Origin: Brachionus manjavacas
Taxonomy: Eukaryota; Rotifera; Eurotatoria; Ploima; Brachionidae
DNA: 64,000 nucleotides
Assembly: GCA_019054805.1 (NCBI GenBank)
Contig: JAHQIY010000004.1
Coordinates: 8,688,501-8,752,500 of the forward strand
Reading direction: 5' to 3'
Every line of letters begins with the position of its first letter. Position 1 is the stretch's first letter. The notes beneath the pieces were generated by a model. That model saw only the letters and a list, made by a program, of their open reading frames with translations. It was not told the origin of the DNA and ran no database searches. Shown in pieces: positions 12,076 through 22,740 of this stretch. A program made the translations under genes and the position numbers.

Positions 12076-13427
12076 ACCCGTCCCTCAATTTTTTCAAAAG
12101 GAAATTAGGGACGGGGAATTGTTTATGGAAACTTACAAAAAGGATTCAGGTTTTTACAGTCCTTGGCAGTCAGGATCCTTTGTTCAAAAGAGATTGAAAT
12201 TGTCTTTTTTTTCTTTCACATTCTTTTTATTTTTTTATTCTACAAAAAAAATAATTTTTGCAAAAGACCTTTTTTAATAAAAAAATAATGCTCCTGTTTG
12301 ATATAATATTTAGAACATTTTTTGCTACAAAAAAAAATTGCTTTTTCAATAATTAAATTCCATATAAAATCAACAAATTTAAAAAAAAAATAAAAAATAA
12401 AATTGATATGAAAATCATCATAAAAGGGTATAAAAAAATTGAAGAAAAGAAAAAAATTATATTCATCGAAGTTCAATCATTCAAGTGTTTCTTACAAGAA
12501 ATGGTGTTTAATTTAATTTGATTATTTAAATTTTTTTGATATCAATTTTTAATAAGAATTTTTCAAAATAAAAATAAATAAACAATTTTATTTTTATTTG
12601 TAATTTCTTTTATTATTTTGAAGTTCCAAAATTTTAAAATTTTAGGGAAAGAATCATTTGTTATAAATATCGCTATAAATTTGATAAAAAATCAAATCGG
12701 CTGGATGAGCAAAAAGATACATTTAAAAATTAAGTCAAGCCTTATTTATGGACTTTTCTTTACTAATAAAAAATTAATCAAATGTAAAATTTCAATTTAA
12801 TTTTTAATCACTAACATCAATAAGTTCTTTTTCTTTAATTTAATTGAATCTCGGAGCTTATTATTCTTTTGTAAGTTGATATTAAACAAACCATGGCAAA
12901 TTTGTTGCGGATATTCATTTTCAAACTTTTTTAGAAATAATTAATTTTTTCTTAATTTTCAACATCTTTAAAAATAAAAAAATATAACAAAAAAAGATGT
13001 AAAAACACTAATTCAATTAAATCATAACTTTATTTTAATGTAATTCAAATGACTTTAGTCTTGATCCGTTAATCCTTGGGCTAATAGAAAGATCATGAAA
13101 GATCTGAGATGCCAAATAGTTGTATTTTAAAGTCTCAATAAGTCAGACAATAGGTAAATTGAGATAAGCAATAGGTTTTGTAAATAAAAGATTGTAAAGA
13201 TTGATTAGTATTACCTGAAGAAGAGAAAGGAATTGAAGAAGAACCATTCTCTAAAAGTTGTTGTTCTTATATCCCAACTACCAGCTCAGTTAAAATAGAT
13301 AATGTAGATGTAAACAACATCAAGTAATGTAAAAGTTTTGTCATGTAATTGAAAAAAAAAAGAAAATATATCGTATTGTATTAATAAATATAAAGAATTT
13401 TTTTATTAATTCTTGGTACTTATATAT
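12076..13427. other. Intergenic, nothing identified
   Basis: AT-rich, with long T- and A-runs. ORFs at 12240-12476 and 12618-12800 are phenylalanine/isoleucine/lysine-rich and read as chance frames. Confidence 0.4.
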
Positions 13428-13797
13428 TGTAACACCTAACCTGTGCCCCAGACCCTCTCTCTCTTTATATGTATATTTTAGTTTTCATTTCAGCTTTGTT
13501 TTTAAATAAAGATTTAGAACTAGAAACTCTCTTTTTGGTATATTTAATAGTGCAACAGTATTAAATTAGTGATAGCGGTGAGAAATCAGCAGTTAATGGA
13601 ATAATTTTTTTTTTAAATATTTCCTCGTAGACATCGAGAGATATCTTCTACAGGTGAGGGAGAAATGTAACATCCCCTGTACCCCATGGTTTCTTTCTCT
13701 CTCTCTTTATAAATCTATGTTGTATTTTAGTTTTCGTTACAGTTTTGGTTTTAAATAAAGATTTAGAACTAGAAATTTAATAGTGCTTAGCTATTAA
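13428..13797 (+). mobile_element. Possible miniature LTR element (TRIM-like): two direct repeats around a ~110-bp core
   Basis: Two similar ~125-bp direct repeats begin TGTAACA (13428 and 13666). Both hold a CTCTCTCT tract, a TATA-like word, TTTTAGTTTTCxTTxCAG, and TTTAAATAAAGATTTAGAAC (AATAAA polyadenylation signal), and both end near TTTAATAGTGC. The bases just before the second repeat are purine-rich (GGTGAGGGAGAAA, 13653-13665), where a polypurine tract should lie. The core has no ORF. This is the layout of a terminal-repeat retrotransposon in miniature. The target-site duplication and the tRNA primer site are not clear to me, so tandem duplication of an unrelated sequence remains possible. 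Confidence 0.5.
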
Positions 13798-13908
13798 AAT
13801 ATAAAGTATGGTAATTGCAATCGAAATCTGGTTAAAAAAATGCTTTAATCATATTATACTTGTTCCAATTAAAAAAAATAAATTATTAATATTAAGGCAA
13901 ATAATGTT

Positions 13909-15030
13909 GGCATCTTGAAGTTGATGATCAATTCAAAATAACATTTTAATTCAAAGCGTTTATTTTTTTAGATAATCTTTGAATTAATTTAAATAATTTT
14001 AATGTAACATGCTTTACATAAAGATTTAGAAAATAAAGAAATCTAGAAAAAACATAAAAAAACATTTAATTTATTAAATTGATTCTTGCAAAATTTATTT
14101 TCATTTTTTTTTAAATTTAATACAGTGCTGCTACGATACCTTGAATTCACGATATTTTACGTAAATAATGGTAAATTCACGATATTTTACCATATTTACC
14201 GTAAAATATGGTAATCTAAAAAAGGGTATTTTTCGTAAAATAACGATAATTATCGTAAATTACCGATAATTATTGTAAAATTCAGTAAAAAAAAAAATTC
14301 CAAAATTTCTCGAAAAAAACCGATTTTCATGAGAAAAAATTTTTTTTTTGAATTTTTAAATAAGGAAAAAAATTAAGATTTGATTGAATTTTTTGACCAA
14401 AATTTACGTAAATTTCGGTAAATTTTTGTAAAAAAAGGCGAAAAATGGTAAAAAATCAACAAAAAAGGAAAAATGGATTTTTCATTATTAATTCAAATTT
14501 TTTTTAAAACAAACTTTGAAAATTAATATTTAAATATTTAAGTACGAATATTTTAAATTATTTTACTAAATACAGAAACTATCAAAAATCATATATATAG
14601 AGCTGTATAAAAAAAATATATACAACCAGAATTTAATGATTTGACCAGTCACCATTTCTTTCAATTTTTTTGAATAGCAGCTTTTGTTGATTTTTTACCA
14701 TTTTTCGCCTTACGTAAAATATGGTGAATTCAAGGTATCGTAGCAGCACTGTATTTAAATTTCTTTTTGAATTTAATTTTGAGTGTTAGATACATATACT
14801 TTTGAGATAAAAAAATGAAAATAAACTTAAAAAAATCACATTTAAATATAAAAATCGATTTTATCAATAGATTGAAAAAAATGCTTTTTCAAAATTTTCT
14901 TATTTTCTAAATTTGCATAGCATGTTACATTAAAATTATTTAAATTAATTCAAAGATTATCTAAAAATAAACGCTTTGAATTGAAATGACATTTTGAATT
15001 CAACTTCAAGATCATCAACTTCAAGATGCC
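13909..15030. mobile_element. Foldback/MITE element with 8-bp target duplication, hosting a second MITE
   Basis: The left end begins GGCATCTTGAAGTTGATGAT and the right end is its complement. The inverted arms run about 110 bp each (13909-14018 against 14922-15030) with small indels, and weaker complementarity continues inward. The direct word ATAATGTT stands immediately outside both ends (13901-13908 and 15031-15038), an exact 8-bp target-site duplication. Removing the inner MITE leaves roughly 490 bp, with no ORF. An 8-bp duplication is typical of hAT, P and Merlin transposons; the ends do not tell me which. Confidence 0.82.
14123..14751. mobile_element. Tc1/mariner-type MITE (CAGTGCTGC ends, TA target)
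   Basis: Perfect terminal inverted repeats of about 30 bp start CAGTGCTGCTACGATACC and end in the complement. They are flanked by TA on both sides, and the first bases match the CAGT start of Tc1 elements. The 629-bp element has no transposase ORF. Its interior is built from repeated words such as GGTAAAATATGG and TTACGTAAA, so it folds extensively. It sits near the middle of the 13909-15030 foldback element, so it inserted later. A half copy is at 32095-32361. Confidence 0.85.
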
Positions 15031-16424
15031 ATAATGTTTTGGTACCACTATTATCTAATCTAGAAGCGAGTGCAGTCAGTCGGGGTTCGGGGCAGAGCCC
15101 TGATTTAGGGTTACGTTACGGGTTAGCAAAATGTTAGGTTCTTTTTAATAAATTAGTCTTAACTTTACATTAATTTAATTTAGGGGTTATTTTTATCTAA
15201 TTTAGCGGCAAGGAAAATTATGCGCCTTAAATTTTTTGTATAATTTACAATTTTATGGTATAATAGTATTTTTGTATTTTAATTTTAAACAACTTTGAGA
15301 TAAATTTTAGAATTAGTTTGAATGAATTCTTTTATTAGAAAATAAACAAAGACATTATTTGGGGCCTAGATTCCAAATCATCGAAATTGAAAAGTTTAGA
15401 ATTGTCTTAATCTTAAAAAAGATTTTAAATTTTTAATTAAACGATTTCATTTAATTTCATTAAAATTTTATTAAAAGACAAAAAAATACACCACTCTATT
15501 AATTGTCACGTATATCATTTCTGGAAATTTTTTTTTTCATTTAAAAAAAACCTGCAACCAACTTTTTTGTTTAAAAATAAAATTTGCAATTTTGCGATAT
15601 TAGCAAAAGTCTGCAACTAAGAAAAAAGAACTCTTTGTGTACATGTAATTTTTAGCTTCTAGCTTTATGTTAAGAAAATTGAGCAACATTCAGATGCAAA
15701 CAAAATTTTTAAAATTCTCAAAAGATTTTTTTAAATAAAAATAAAAAATCACTTTTCCTTAGCTATAGTAAAAGCTACACTTGATTAAATGTCTCGGCGG
15801 TCACTGACAAGGCACAGACACAAGATTAATCGGTAACAATTTTTTTTTCTGCTTTCATTCCTCTTTTCATGGTTCAAATAGCATTTAGCGAGCTAACAAT
15901 TAATTTGCAAATATTTTACTCTCATTTATTTCAAAATAGAAAATAAAAGCTTAAGTTATTTGATTTTTGTTTATGACATTTTAATTTAAAAATTAATTTA
16001 TTTATTAATAATGAACAATAAAGAAAATAAGATAGAAAACAAGAAATGATACAGAATGAGTGAGAGACTAAGTGAACAAGAGATAAAGAGTAGAATCCAA
16101 GCCAAATCATAAAAAAAGAGAGAAGAAAAAAAAAAAAAAAAAAGTTGAAAATAAGTAAATAGAATTTCAGCATCACAAGCGTGGTATGCGCTTTTAAAAC
16201 CATTTTTTTTAACTCAAAATAATGAGCCACCTCTGGATCGTGGTACTGAGGAATATCCAATCGAACAACAAACATATCAATCAATCAATAAAATTTACAT
16301 TTATTTTCTAGAAAATAAAAAAAAAGAGAAGAAGAAGAGCTGCTTTTTTTGCGTTAATGTCTCATCATTATTTACATTAAACATTCATTCTACCCCCCAT
16401 AATGCATCGCTTGAACATTCATAT
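15031..16424. other. Intergenic and p66 3' UTR; small GC-rich hairpin
   Basis: At 15075-15105 a GC-rich patch contains TCGGGGCAGAGCCCTGA, a near-perfect short hairpin unusual for this background. On the minus strand 16284-16150 shows a stretch with coding-like composition (RLDIPQYHDPEVAHYFELKK) 140 bp past the p66 stop, running into low complexity; it could be 3' UTR or an unrelated exon remnant. Nothing else was identified. Confidence 0.35.
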
Positions 16425-18182
16425 CTAGGAGTTTTTCCATTGCTTTCCGTTTAGATTGGCAGCCGAGGAGGACAGCATGTTCAAGTAGTTGAGAGTGGCG
16501 GTGGACGACGAAAGATTGGGCAAGTTGAACAAGCTGCTTTGAGGTTGGTTTTGCAATAGCTGGAGTAGAGCGGCCTGTTGCTGCTGCTGTTGTTGCTGCT
16601 GCTGCTGATGCTGGGCGAGAGCGGCGAAGGCGACCGCGTGCGGCAAATTCGAAAAGTTAAACTGAGAGTTTAAATTGTTCAGGCTGGACGAGGAGGCGGA
16701 CGCGGCCGACTTCACCGAACTCTGTGCATACGCGTTGGTGTTGGCGCCGCCAGCCGAGCCACGCTGTCTCTGCTGCTGCTGCTCTTTGCCACTGTTGGTC
16801 TTCGGCATTGACTGCACGCTTGGAACACTGCGCGCATTTTGCTGGGCGGGCCGCGGCGCACTGCCGGGCGTCTTGGCACCAGTCGGACTAGGCCTGTGGG
16901 ACGACTGGAGGGGCGAGGGCCGGCCGCTCACCGGCGCCATCTTCTGGCCGGCATGGACCGGCGTCGAGTGGGCCGGTCTGCTGCTGGCGTGAACGGCCTG
17001 CTGCGCCACAGGCTTAGGCGTCGACTGGGCCGCTTTCACTGCCGCCGCACTGCTCTGCTCGCTAAGCACCTGCTTTTCGAACATTTCCTTGTCCTTGTGC
17101 GCCTTGCTGAACAACTGCTTCAACTTGGCCATTTGCTCCTGTTTGATCTGCTTTTTCTCCAGCTGCTTGAGACACTTTTCGCACAGGACCACGCCGTTGC
17201 GGTCCGTGCGCCACACCGGCGTCCAGTCGGTCGAGCATTGGGCGCACACGTACGGATACTCGTAGCGCACTTCCGTTTGGCTGGACGCCTTCTCCTTGTC
17301 GTCCTGGTCGGTGGCGTTCAGCTCTTTTCTCTCCTTGAGCTCTTTGTACTGTTGCTTGTTGCTGAGGTGCTCTTGGACACACCGGACCACTTCTTCGAGG
17401 CCCAGGCACATGAGAAAGTCGGGCGAGTTGGCATTGGGCAAAAAGTAAATGTCCTGGAAGAGCTGATGGTGCTGGGCGCTCTTGGGCGGAAACTCCAGCT
17501 GATTGAGCGACTTTTCGAACTCTTTGCGCACCAGCTGGTTGACGAGAGCGTGTGTGTGAGCGTTGGGCTTCTTGGGCTCGGCCACAGGACTGAAGGCCGA
17601 CGACGGCGACGGATTTTTGAGCAGCGGCGAGCTGTTGTTGCTCACTCGGTGCTGTTTGTGCTGGAGGGAGGTGGCCGAGGCCGAGTTGTGGACCGGGGTG
17701 GTCGGCGGCCGGCTGCCAGCCAGCTGAGCGGCTCGGCCGGCCACCGCTTTGCCGATCGGCGGCTTGATCTGGCCCGGCTTGTGCTGCGCTTTGGTCGGCT
17801 GGCTGTTGGCGACCCGGTGAGCGTTGCTCTTCTGCGAGTAGTACATGCGCTTGAGCACCACGTACTTGGTCTCTTCGTTGCGCAGCTTGTTCTCAAGTTG
17901 ACGGAGGCGGATGAGGGCGCGCCGTTTTTTGTCCGCGCTGTCCTCGTCCGGTTTTATTTTCTTGGCCGGCTCGGGCTCCGCGGACGGACTCCGCTTCAGT
18001 TTGCTGCTGACCAGGCCGCTCACGAGCAGTTTTTGCTTCAGGCTGCTGATTTGGTCGATGTGTGTGTGGTCGTCTTCTTCTTCTTCGTCGTTGTTGGTGG
18101 TGGTGTCGGGCGCTTTGCCGTTCTGCTTGGCCAAAATGGATTCGCCGCTGCCGTTCAGGGTGCTCGGGTTGGAAATCATCAT
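16425..18182 (-). CDS. GATAD2/p66 family subunit of the NuRD complex
   Basis: Single open exon of 585 aa. Residues ~85-118 (LIRLRQLENKLRNEETKYVV) match conserved region 1, the coiled coil that in p66 proteins binds MBD2/3. Residues ~206-275, including FLPNANSPDFLMCLGLEEVV, are the start of conserved region 2. A GATA-type finger follows, C313-x2-C316-x17-C334-x2-C337, in the order YVCAQC...VLCEKC. Then comes a lysine-rich helix, and a long Ser/Pro/Ala/Gln tail with a polyglutamine run around residue 530. From the family: p66 bridges the MBD and CHD4 parts of the nucleosome remodelling and deacetylase complex and helps repression in the nucleus. The gene is strikingly G+C-rich with GC-ending codons, unlike every neighbour, and has no intron. 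The ATG pair at 18182/18179 follows a poly-T stretch; the first is taken as start. Long frames on the other strand are GC-driven shadows. Confidence 0.9.
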   Translation of the reverse strand: MMISNPSTLNGSGESILAKQNGKAPDTTTNNDEEEEDDHTHIDQISSLKQKLLVSGLVSSKLKRSPSAEPEPAKKIKPDEDSADKKRRALIRLRQLENKLRNEETKYVVLKRMYYSQKSNAHRVANSQPTKAQHKPGQIKPPIGKAVAGRAAQLAGSRPPTTPVHNSASATSLQHKQHRVSNNSSPLLKNPSPSSAFSPVAEPKKPNAHTHALVNQLVRKEFEKSLNQLEFPPKSAQHHQLFQDIYFLPNANSPDFLMCLGLEEVVRCVQEHLSNKQQYKELKERKELNATDQDDKEKASSQTEVRYEYPYVCAQCSTDWTPVWRTDRNGVVLCEKCLKQLEKKQIKQEQMAKLKQLFSKAHKDKEMFEKQVLSEQSSAAAVKAAQSTPKPVAQQAVHASSRPAHSTPVHAGQKMAPVSGRPSPLQSSHRPSPTGAKTPGSAPRPAQQNARSVPSVQSMPKTNSGKEQQQQRQRGSAGGANTNAYAQSSVKSAASASSSSLNNLNSQFNFSNLPHAVAFAALAQHQQQQQQQQQQQAALLQLLQNQPQSSLFNLPNLSSSTATLNYLNMLSSSAANLNGKQWKNS

Positions 18183-18797
18183 TTCGTGATTTTTTTTCGT
18201 TCTTTTCTTGTGTTGTTTTTTTTTTTTTTTATTAGTGAAAAAAATTCAATTCTAAATGAGAGAAAATGCAAATTTATTAATTTTATCCAGAAACGACCTT
18301 GACCTTTGTCGTGAAAAAATTTTGCAATTTTCTCCAAATTAAGGTTCTCCATATTAGAAAGTCAAAATGGCGGCCCATTCGATCCAATCCGCCGTCACTA
18401 GTCAACAATCACTCACTGTCCTCACTTACCAAACACACAGTGTCTATCCTTTTTTTTTTTTTCAATTTTACAAATAATTTTTTTCTCGTTAATAATATAA
18501 TAAATAGAAAAAAAATAAAGTTTATTATTTATGAAACTAAATATCAAGAACTCGATGTATCGCGATATGTAATTTTTTCTTATGTTCGCTTTTGTGTGAA
18601 TGTCTGTTAAGTTATTTTCTCTATTTGTGCTCGTTTAATATCAATTATGCCTAGGCTTAAAATCGATTTTATGAGACTTAAAAATCGGCTTACTAATTTC
18701 ACTTGATCTTACTTGCCCCTAATGCTAATCTCAAATTTTTCGCCAAGCAAAACATCAAAAATAGCCCCAAAATAGTCTTTTTTGACCAACAAAAAAA
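18183..18797. other. Upstream region of p66, then lead-in to the tandem array
   Basis: Poly-T tracts at 18215-18232 and 18450-18465 flank a moderately GC-rich patch (18340-18440) that may hold the p66 promoter. From about 18640 the sequence resembles the decayed repeat family seen at 20441-22740 (for example AAAATAGTCTTTTTTGACC). Confidence 0.35.
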
Positions 18798-20440
18798 TTG
18801 GATAATTTTCCACAGTATGTCTATTTTTTGTAGCTACCCTTAATTTTTCTTATTTTTTCTAAGATAACCTTTTTGGACCATAGCAAAAAATTTATTAAAT
18901 TAAAGATTAATAATTTGGGAAAAAAATTAGCCATTTTTTTTCTATGGTACCCGAATTATGAGGTCCCCCTTTGACACCTGAATATTTTTTAATCTATTCC
19001 TAAAAAGAAAGCCATTTTATACCGAAAGAAAATTGGATAATTTTCCACAGTATGTCTATTTTTTGTAGCTACCCTTAATTTTTCTTATTTTTTCTAAGAT
19101 AACCTTTTTGGACCATAGCAAAAAATTTATTAAATTAAAGATTAATAATTTGGGAAAAAAATTAGCCATTTTTTTCTATGGTACCCGAATTATGAGGTCC
19201 CCCTTTGACACCTGAATATTTTTTAATCTATTCCTAAAAAGAAAGCCATTTTATACCGAAAGAAAATTGGATAATTTTCCACAGTATGTCTATTTTTGTA
19301 GCTACCCTTAATTTTTCTTATTTTTTCTAAGATAACCTTTTTGGACCATAGCAAAAAATTTATTAAATTAAAGATTAATAATTTGGGAAAAAAATTAGCC
19401 ATTTTTTTCTATGGTACCCGAATTATGAGGTCCCCCTTTGACACCTGAATATTTTTTAATCTATTCCTAAAAAGAAAGCCATTTTATACCGAAAGAAAAT
19501 TGGATAATTTTCCACAGTATGTCTATTTTTTGTAGCTACCCTTAATTTTTCTTATTTTTTCTAAGATAACCTTTTTGGACCATAGCAAAAAATTTATTAA
19601 ATTAAAGATTAATAATTTGGGAAAAAAATTAGCCATTTTTTTTCTATGGTACCCGAATTATGAGGTCCCCCTTTGACACCTGAATATTTTTTAATCTATT
19701 CCTAAAAAGAAAGCCATTTTATACCGAAAGAAAATTGGATAATTTTCCACAGTATGTCTATTTTTTGTAGCTACCCTTAATTTTTCTTATTTTTTCTAAG
19801 ATAACCTTTTTGGACCATAGCAAAAAATTTATTAAATTAAAGATTAATAATTTGGGAAAAAAATTAGCCATTTTTTTTCTATGGTACCCGAATTATGAGG
19901 TCCCCCTTTGACACCTGAATATTTTTTAATCTATTCCTAAAAAGAAAGCCATTTTATACCGAAAGAAAATTGGATAATTTTCCACAGTATGTCTATTTTT
20001 TGTAGCTACCCTTAATTTTTCTTATTTTTTCTAAGATAACCTTTTTGGACCATAGCAAAAAATTTATTAAATTAAAGATTAATAATTTGGGAAAAAAATT
20101 AGCCATTTTTTTTCTATGGTACCCGAATTATGAGGTCCCCCTTTGACACCTGAATATTTTTTAATCTATTCCTAAAAAAGAAAGCCATTTTATACCGAAA
20201 GAAAATTGGATAATTTTCCACAGTATGTCTATTTTTTGTAGCTACCCTTAATTTTTCTTATTTTTTCTAAGATAACCTTTTTGGACCATAGCAAAAAATT
20301 TATTAAATTAAAGATTAATAATTTGGGAAAAAAATTAGCCATTTTTTTTCTATGGTACCCGAATTATGAGGTCCCCCTTTGACACCTGAATATTTTTTAA
20401 TCTATTCCTAAAAAGAAAGCCATTTTATTCCGAAAGAAAA
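18798..20440. repeat. Tandem array, 7 copies of a ~235-bp unit
   Basis: Unit starts (TTGGATAATTTTCCACAG) fall at 18798, 19033, 19267, 19500, 19735, 19970 and 20206, giving periods of 233-236 bp; the last copy ends near 20440 where the sequence changes to GACACACTGCGACTC. Copies are almost identical, differing mainly in the length of A- and T-runs. Each unit holds GTAGCTACCC, GGTACCCGAATTATGAGG and CCCCCTTTGACACCTG. No ORF spans a unit. The near-identity implies recent amplification or ongoing homogenisation, as in satellite DNA. Confidence 0.97.
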
Positions 20441-22740
20441 TTAGACACACTGCGACTCTTAACTCTTTTTTATTTTTTTTTTAATTAAAACCCGTCAAAA
20501 ACTAATTTAATTAAAGTTTAATATTTAATAATAATAATAATTATAATAATAAGCTACAGCAGGAGATCTGTGGAGCGAGACTAGATGTAGTTTCGTTATG
20601 GTAGCTATTTTTCTGCGACAAAAAAAAAAGATTCATTTAGGAAATAAATTTAGTGTTATTTTACTTTTTCTTTATAATCCAGCTTAATTGCTGGGCTCAC
20701 CATAAGCACTTTTTTTATTTTATTTTTTTCCTAGCCAAGATCCCTTATTGACTCTTAAAAGTTAATTGCAGAGTTATTTATTTTTTAATAATTGATGAAT
20801 TGGAAAAAAAGATATTTTTTAAAAGTTTACCTCTGTTAGTGGATTCCTTTTTACGATTTTTTTTTTCTAAAATAAATTTTAAAAATATCCATTGATATAG
20901 CTTTAAGCGTGTATCTACTTTTTAAAGCCACCATTAATTTTTACAGTTTATTCATTTTTTTCCCGAAAATAAATTCCCTCCTGATCCTGTCTTTTTTTAG
21001 CAAAAAAAAATTAATTTTATTAAAGTTGGATGAATTCGAAAAAAAGGAGGTATATTTTTTAAAGTGAACCCTTGTAAGAAGATTCCTTTGAGCAATTATT
21101 TTTTCACTAATTATTGAACTTAAAATAGTTCTATTTCGACAAAAAAAAAAATTTAATTTTTCAGAGTGTACCTATTTTATTTAAATAATTTTTTTTCCAG
21201 CTAAATCACTTCTTGAGCCCTTATTAGACAACAATTAAAAAAAAAATAATTAAAATTTAATCTTTAGTATATCTGCATTGAGCATAAGTTTTTTCTACAG
21301 CAGACATGTTTTTTGTTTTATAGAAATTAATTGATGATACCTGATCTGAATTTACAGAAATATTTTAATGCTTAATTCCTGCTTAATCGATGACTAATAT
21401 AGCTTGATATTGCTTACATCTAAAACTAAATAATTTTTAATTCAAAACCATAACCCACTCTTGACCCTAAAATAGTCTTTAAAAAAAAAGTCTATTTCTT
21501 AAATAATTAGAAAGTATACCTTTAAGATGCCCTGATTTTCAGAAATTATAAATTAATTAGTGATTCTCTACACATGTTTTGTTTTTTAATTTTTTATGTT
21601 GCTGACAAATAAAAAAATTTAAAGGCAAGTAAAATTGTCAAACAATTAACAATTTTTGTCCAAACCCTTGTTTTTAGACCACAGAAATTTTTTTTTCTAA
21701 ATTTGCTAAATTTAAAACCTGTTTCAGAATGTACGTATTTAAAATTAACAATTAATTGTTCGAGGTGAATTTATGGAAACGCTCATTTGTTTTTTAGATC
21801 CAGCTTTTTCGATGAATAATTTGGCTTGATTATGCTTGCCTCTTGAACCTACCGATTTTTTTCTTTCAGACCACTTAAATTCCAAAATATATTTTCTAAA
21901 CAACTACAAATAAATCAAACCACCTATTTTTATGACAATCCCCTCCGACCACAAAATAGCCTTTTTTGCCTAATGCTTCAAATTCTTATTTAATCTATTC
22001 AGATGAAAAAAAAGATAATTTTTAAATTTATCTAAAAGTGTATCTGCGCCATTAGTGATTTATGCTAGAAGCTTTTTTAAAACAATTTAAATTATCTTGT
22101 GCCGTATTTTTTACGACCAAATTTTGCTCCTCTTCTAAAACTAATTTTTATTCTTTAACTTCCATATTCATCCAAAAACTAGCCTCTTTTGCAATAGCTC
22201 TTTAGATTGGAATTTTTTATGGAAAAAAAATAAAAATAATTTTATTTTGTTTATAATTCAATTAATAGTATTAATGCATTACATATTTAAGAATTAATCC
22301 ATGATTTCTGGTCTGAATTAACACAGTTGTGTATGATATTTCTATTACCTGCTTTTCCGACCACTTACTGGACTAAATCTTGCTCGTCTCTAGGACTTTA
22401 CAAATTTGGTTTCGAAATGAGCTTTAATAGGACAGCAAAAAAATTATTGTAATTTTAATTTAACTTCTTAAGAAAAAAATTCGATATTTTTTTGGTGCCT
22501 GTTTTCCAGTGACAAATGTGACTTTGCTTCACCCCCCCCCCTTCATCAACAACAACAAAAATAGATTTATTTAAAATATAATTTGCTTCAAAGTATACCT
22601 GAATAATAAGTCTTTTAAGGCGTCCAGATTTTTAGAAATTAATTGATGATACCTGACCTGTATTTACATATATATGTTTATTTATTTTGCTGTCTTGCTA
22701 CTTTAAATTCTCTAAAGAATAAAATTATTGAGCTTTTTTA
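20441..22740. repeat. Degenerate relatives of the tandem unit / diverged satellite
   Basis: The same kinds of words recur at irregular spacing: AAGTxTACCTnT near 20829, 20906, 21164, 21513, 22035 and 22590; GAAATTAATTGATGATACCTGA at ~21324 and ~22636; and AAAATAGCCTTTTTTGCC-like segments near 21470 and 21960, also found at 18765 before the array. It reads as an old, mutated array surrounding a young one. No genes. Confidence 0.5.

Noticed and set aside
12240-12476. 78-codon phenylalanine-rich ORF, possible membrane protein
   Set aside because: Almost only Phe, Ile, Tyr, Asn and Lys from poly-A/T codons; chance frame.
15931-16284. 117-codon ORF downstream of p66 with a coding-like start
   Set aside because: Only the first ~40 codons look like protein, then it runs into poly-Phe/Leu; no acceptor or partner exon was found, so it is noted in the intergenic entry rather than called.
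16839-18302. A 487-codon ORF on the plus strand opposite p66
   Set aside because: A shadow frame caused by the high G+C of p66; composition (Arg/Leu/Gly) is that of an antisense frame and no motif fits.
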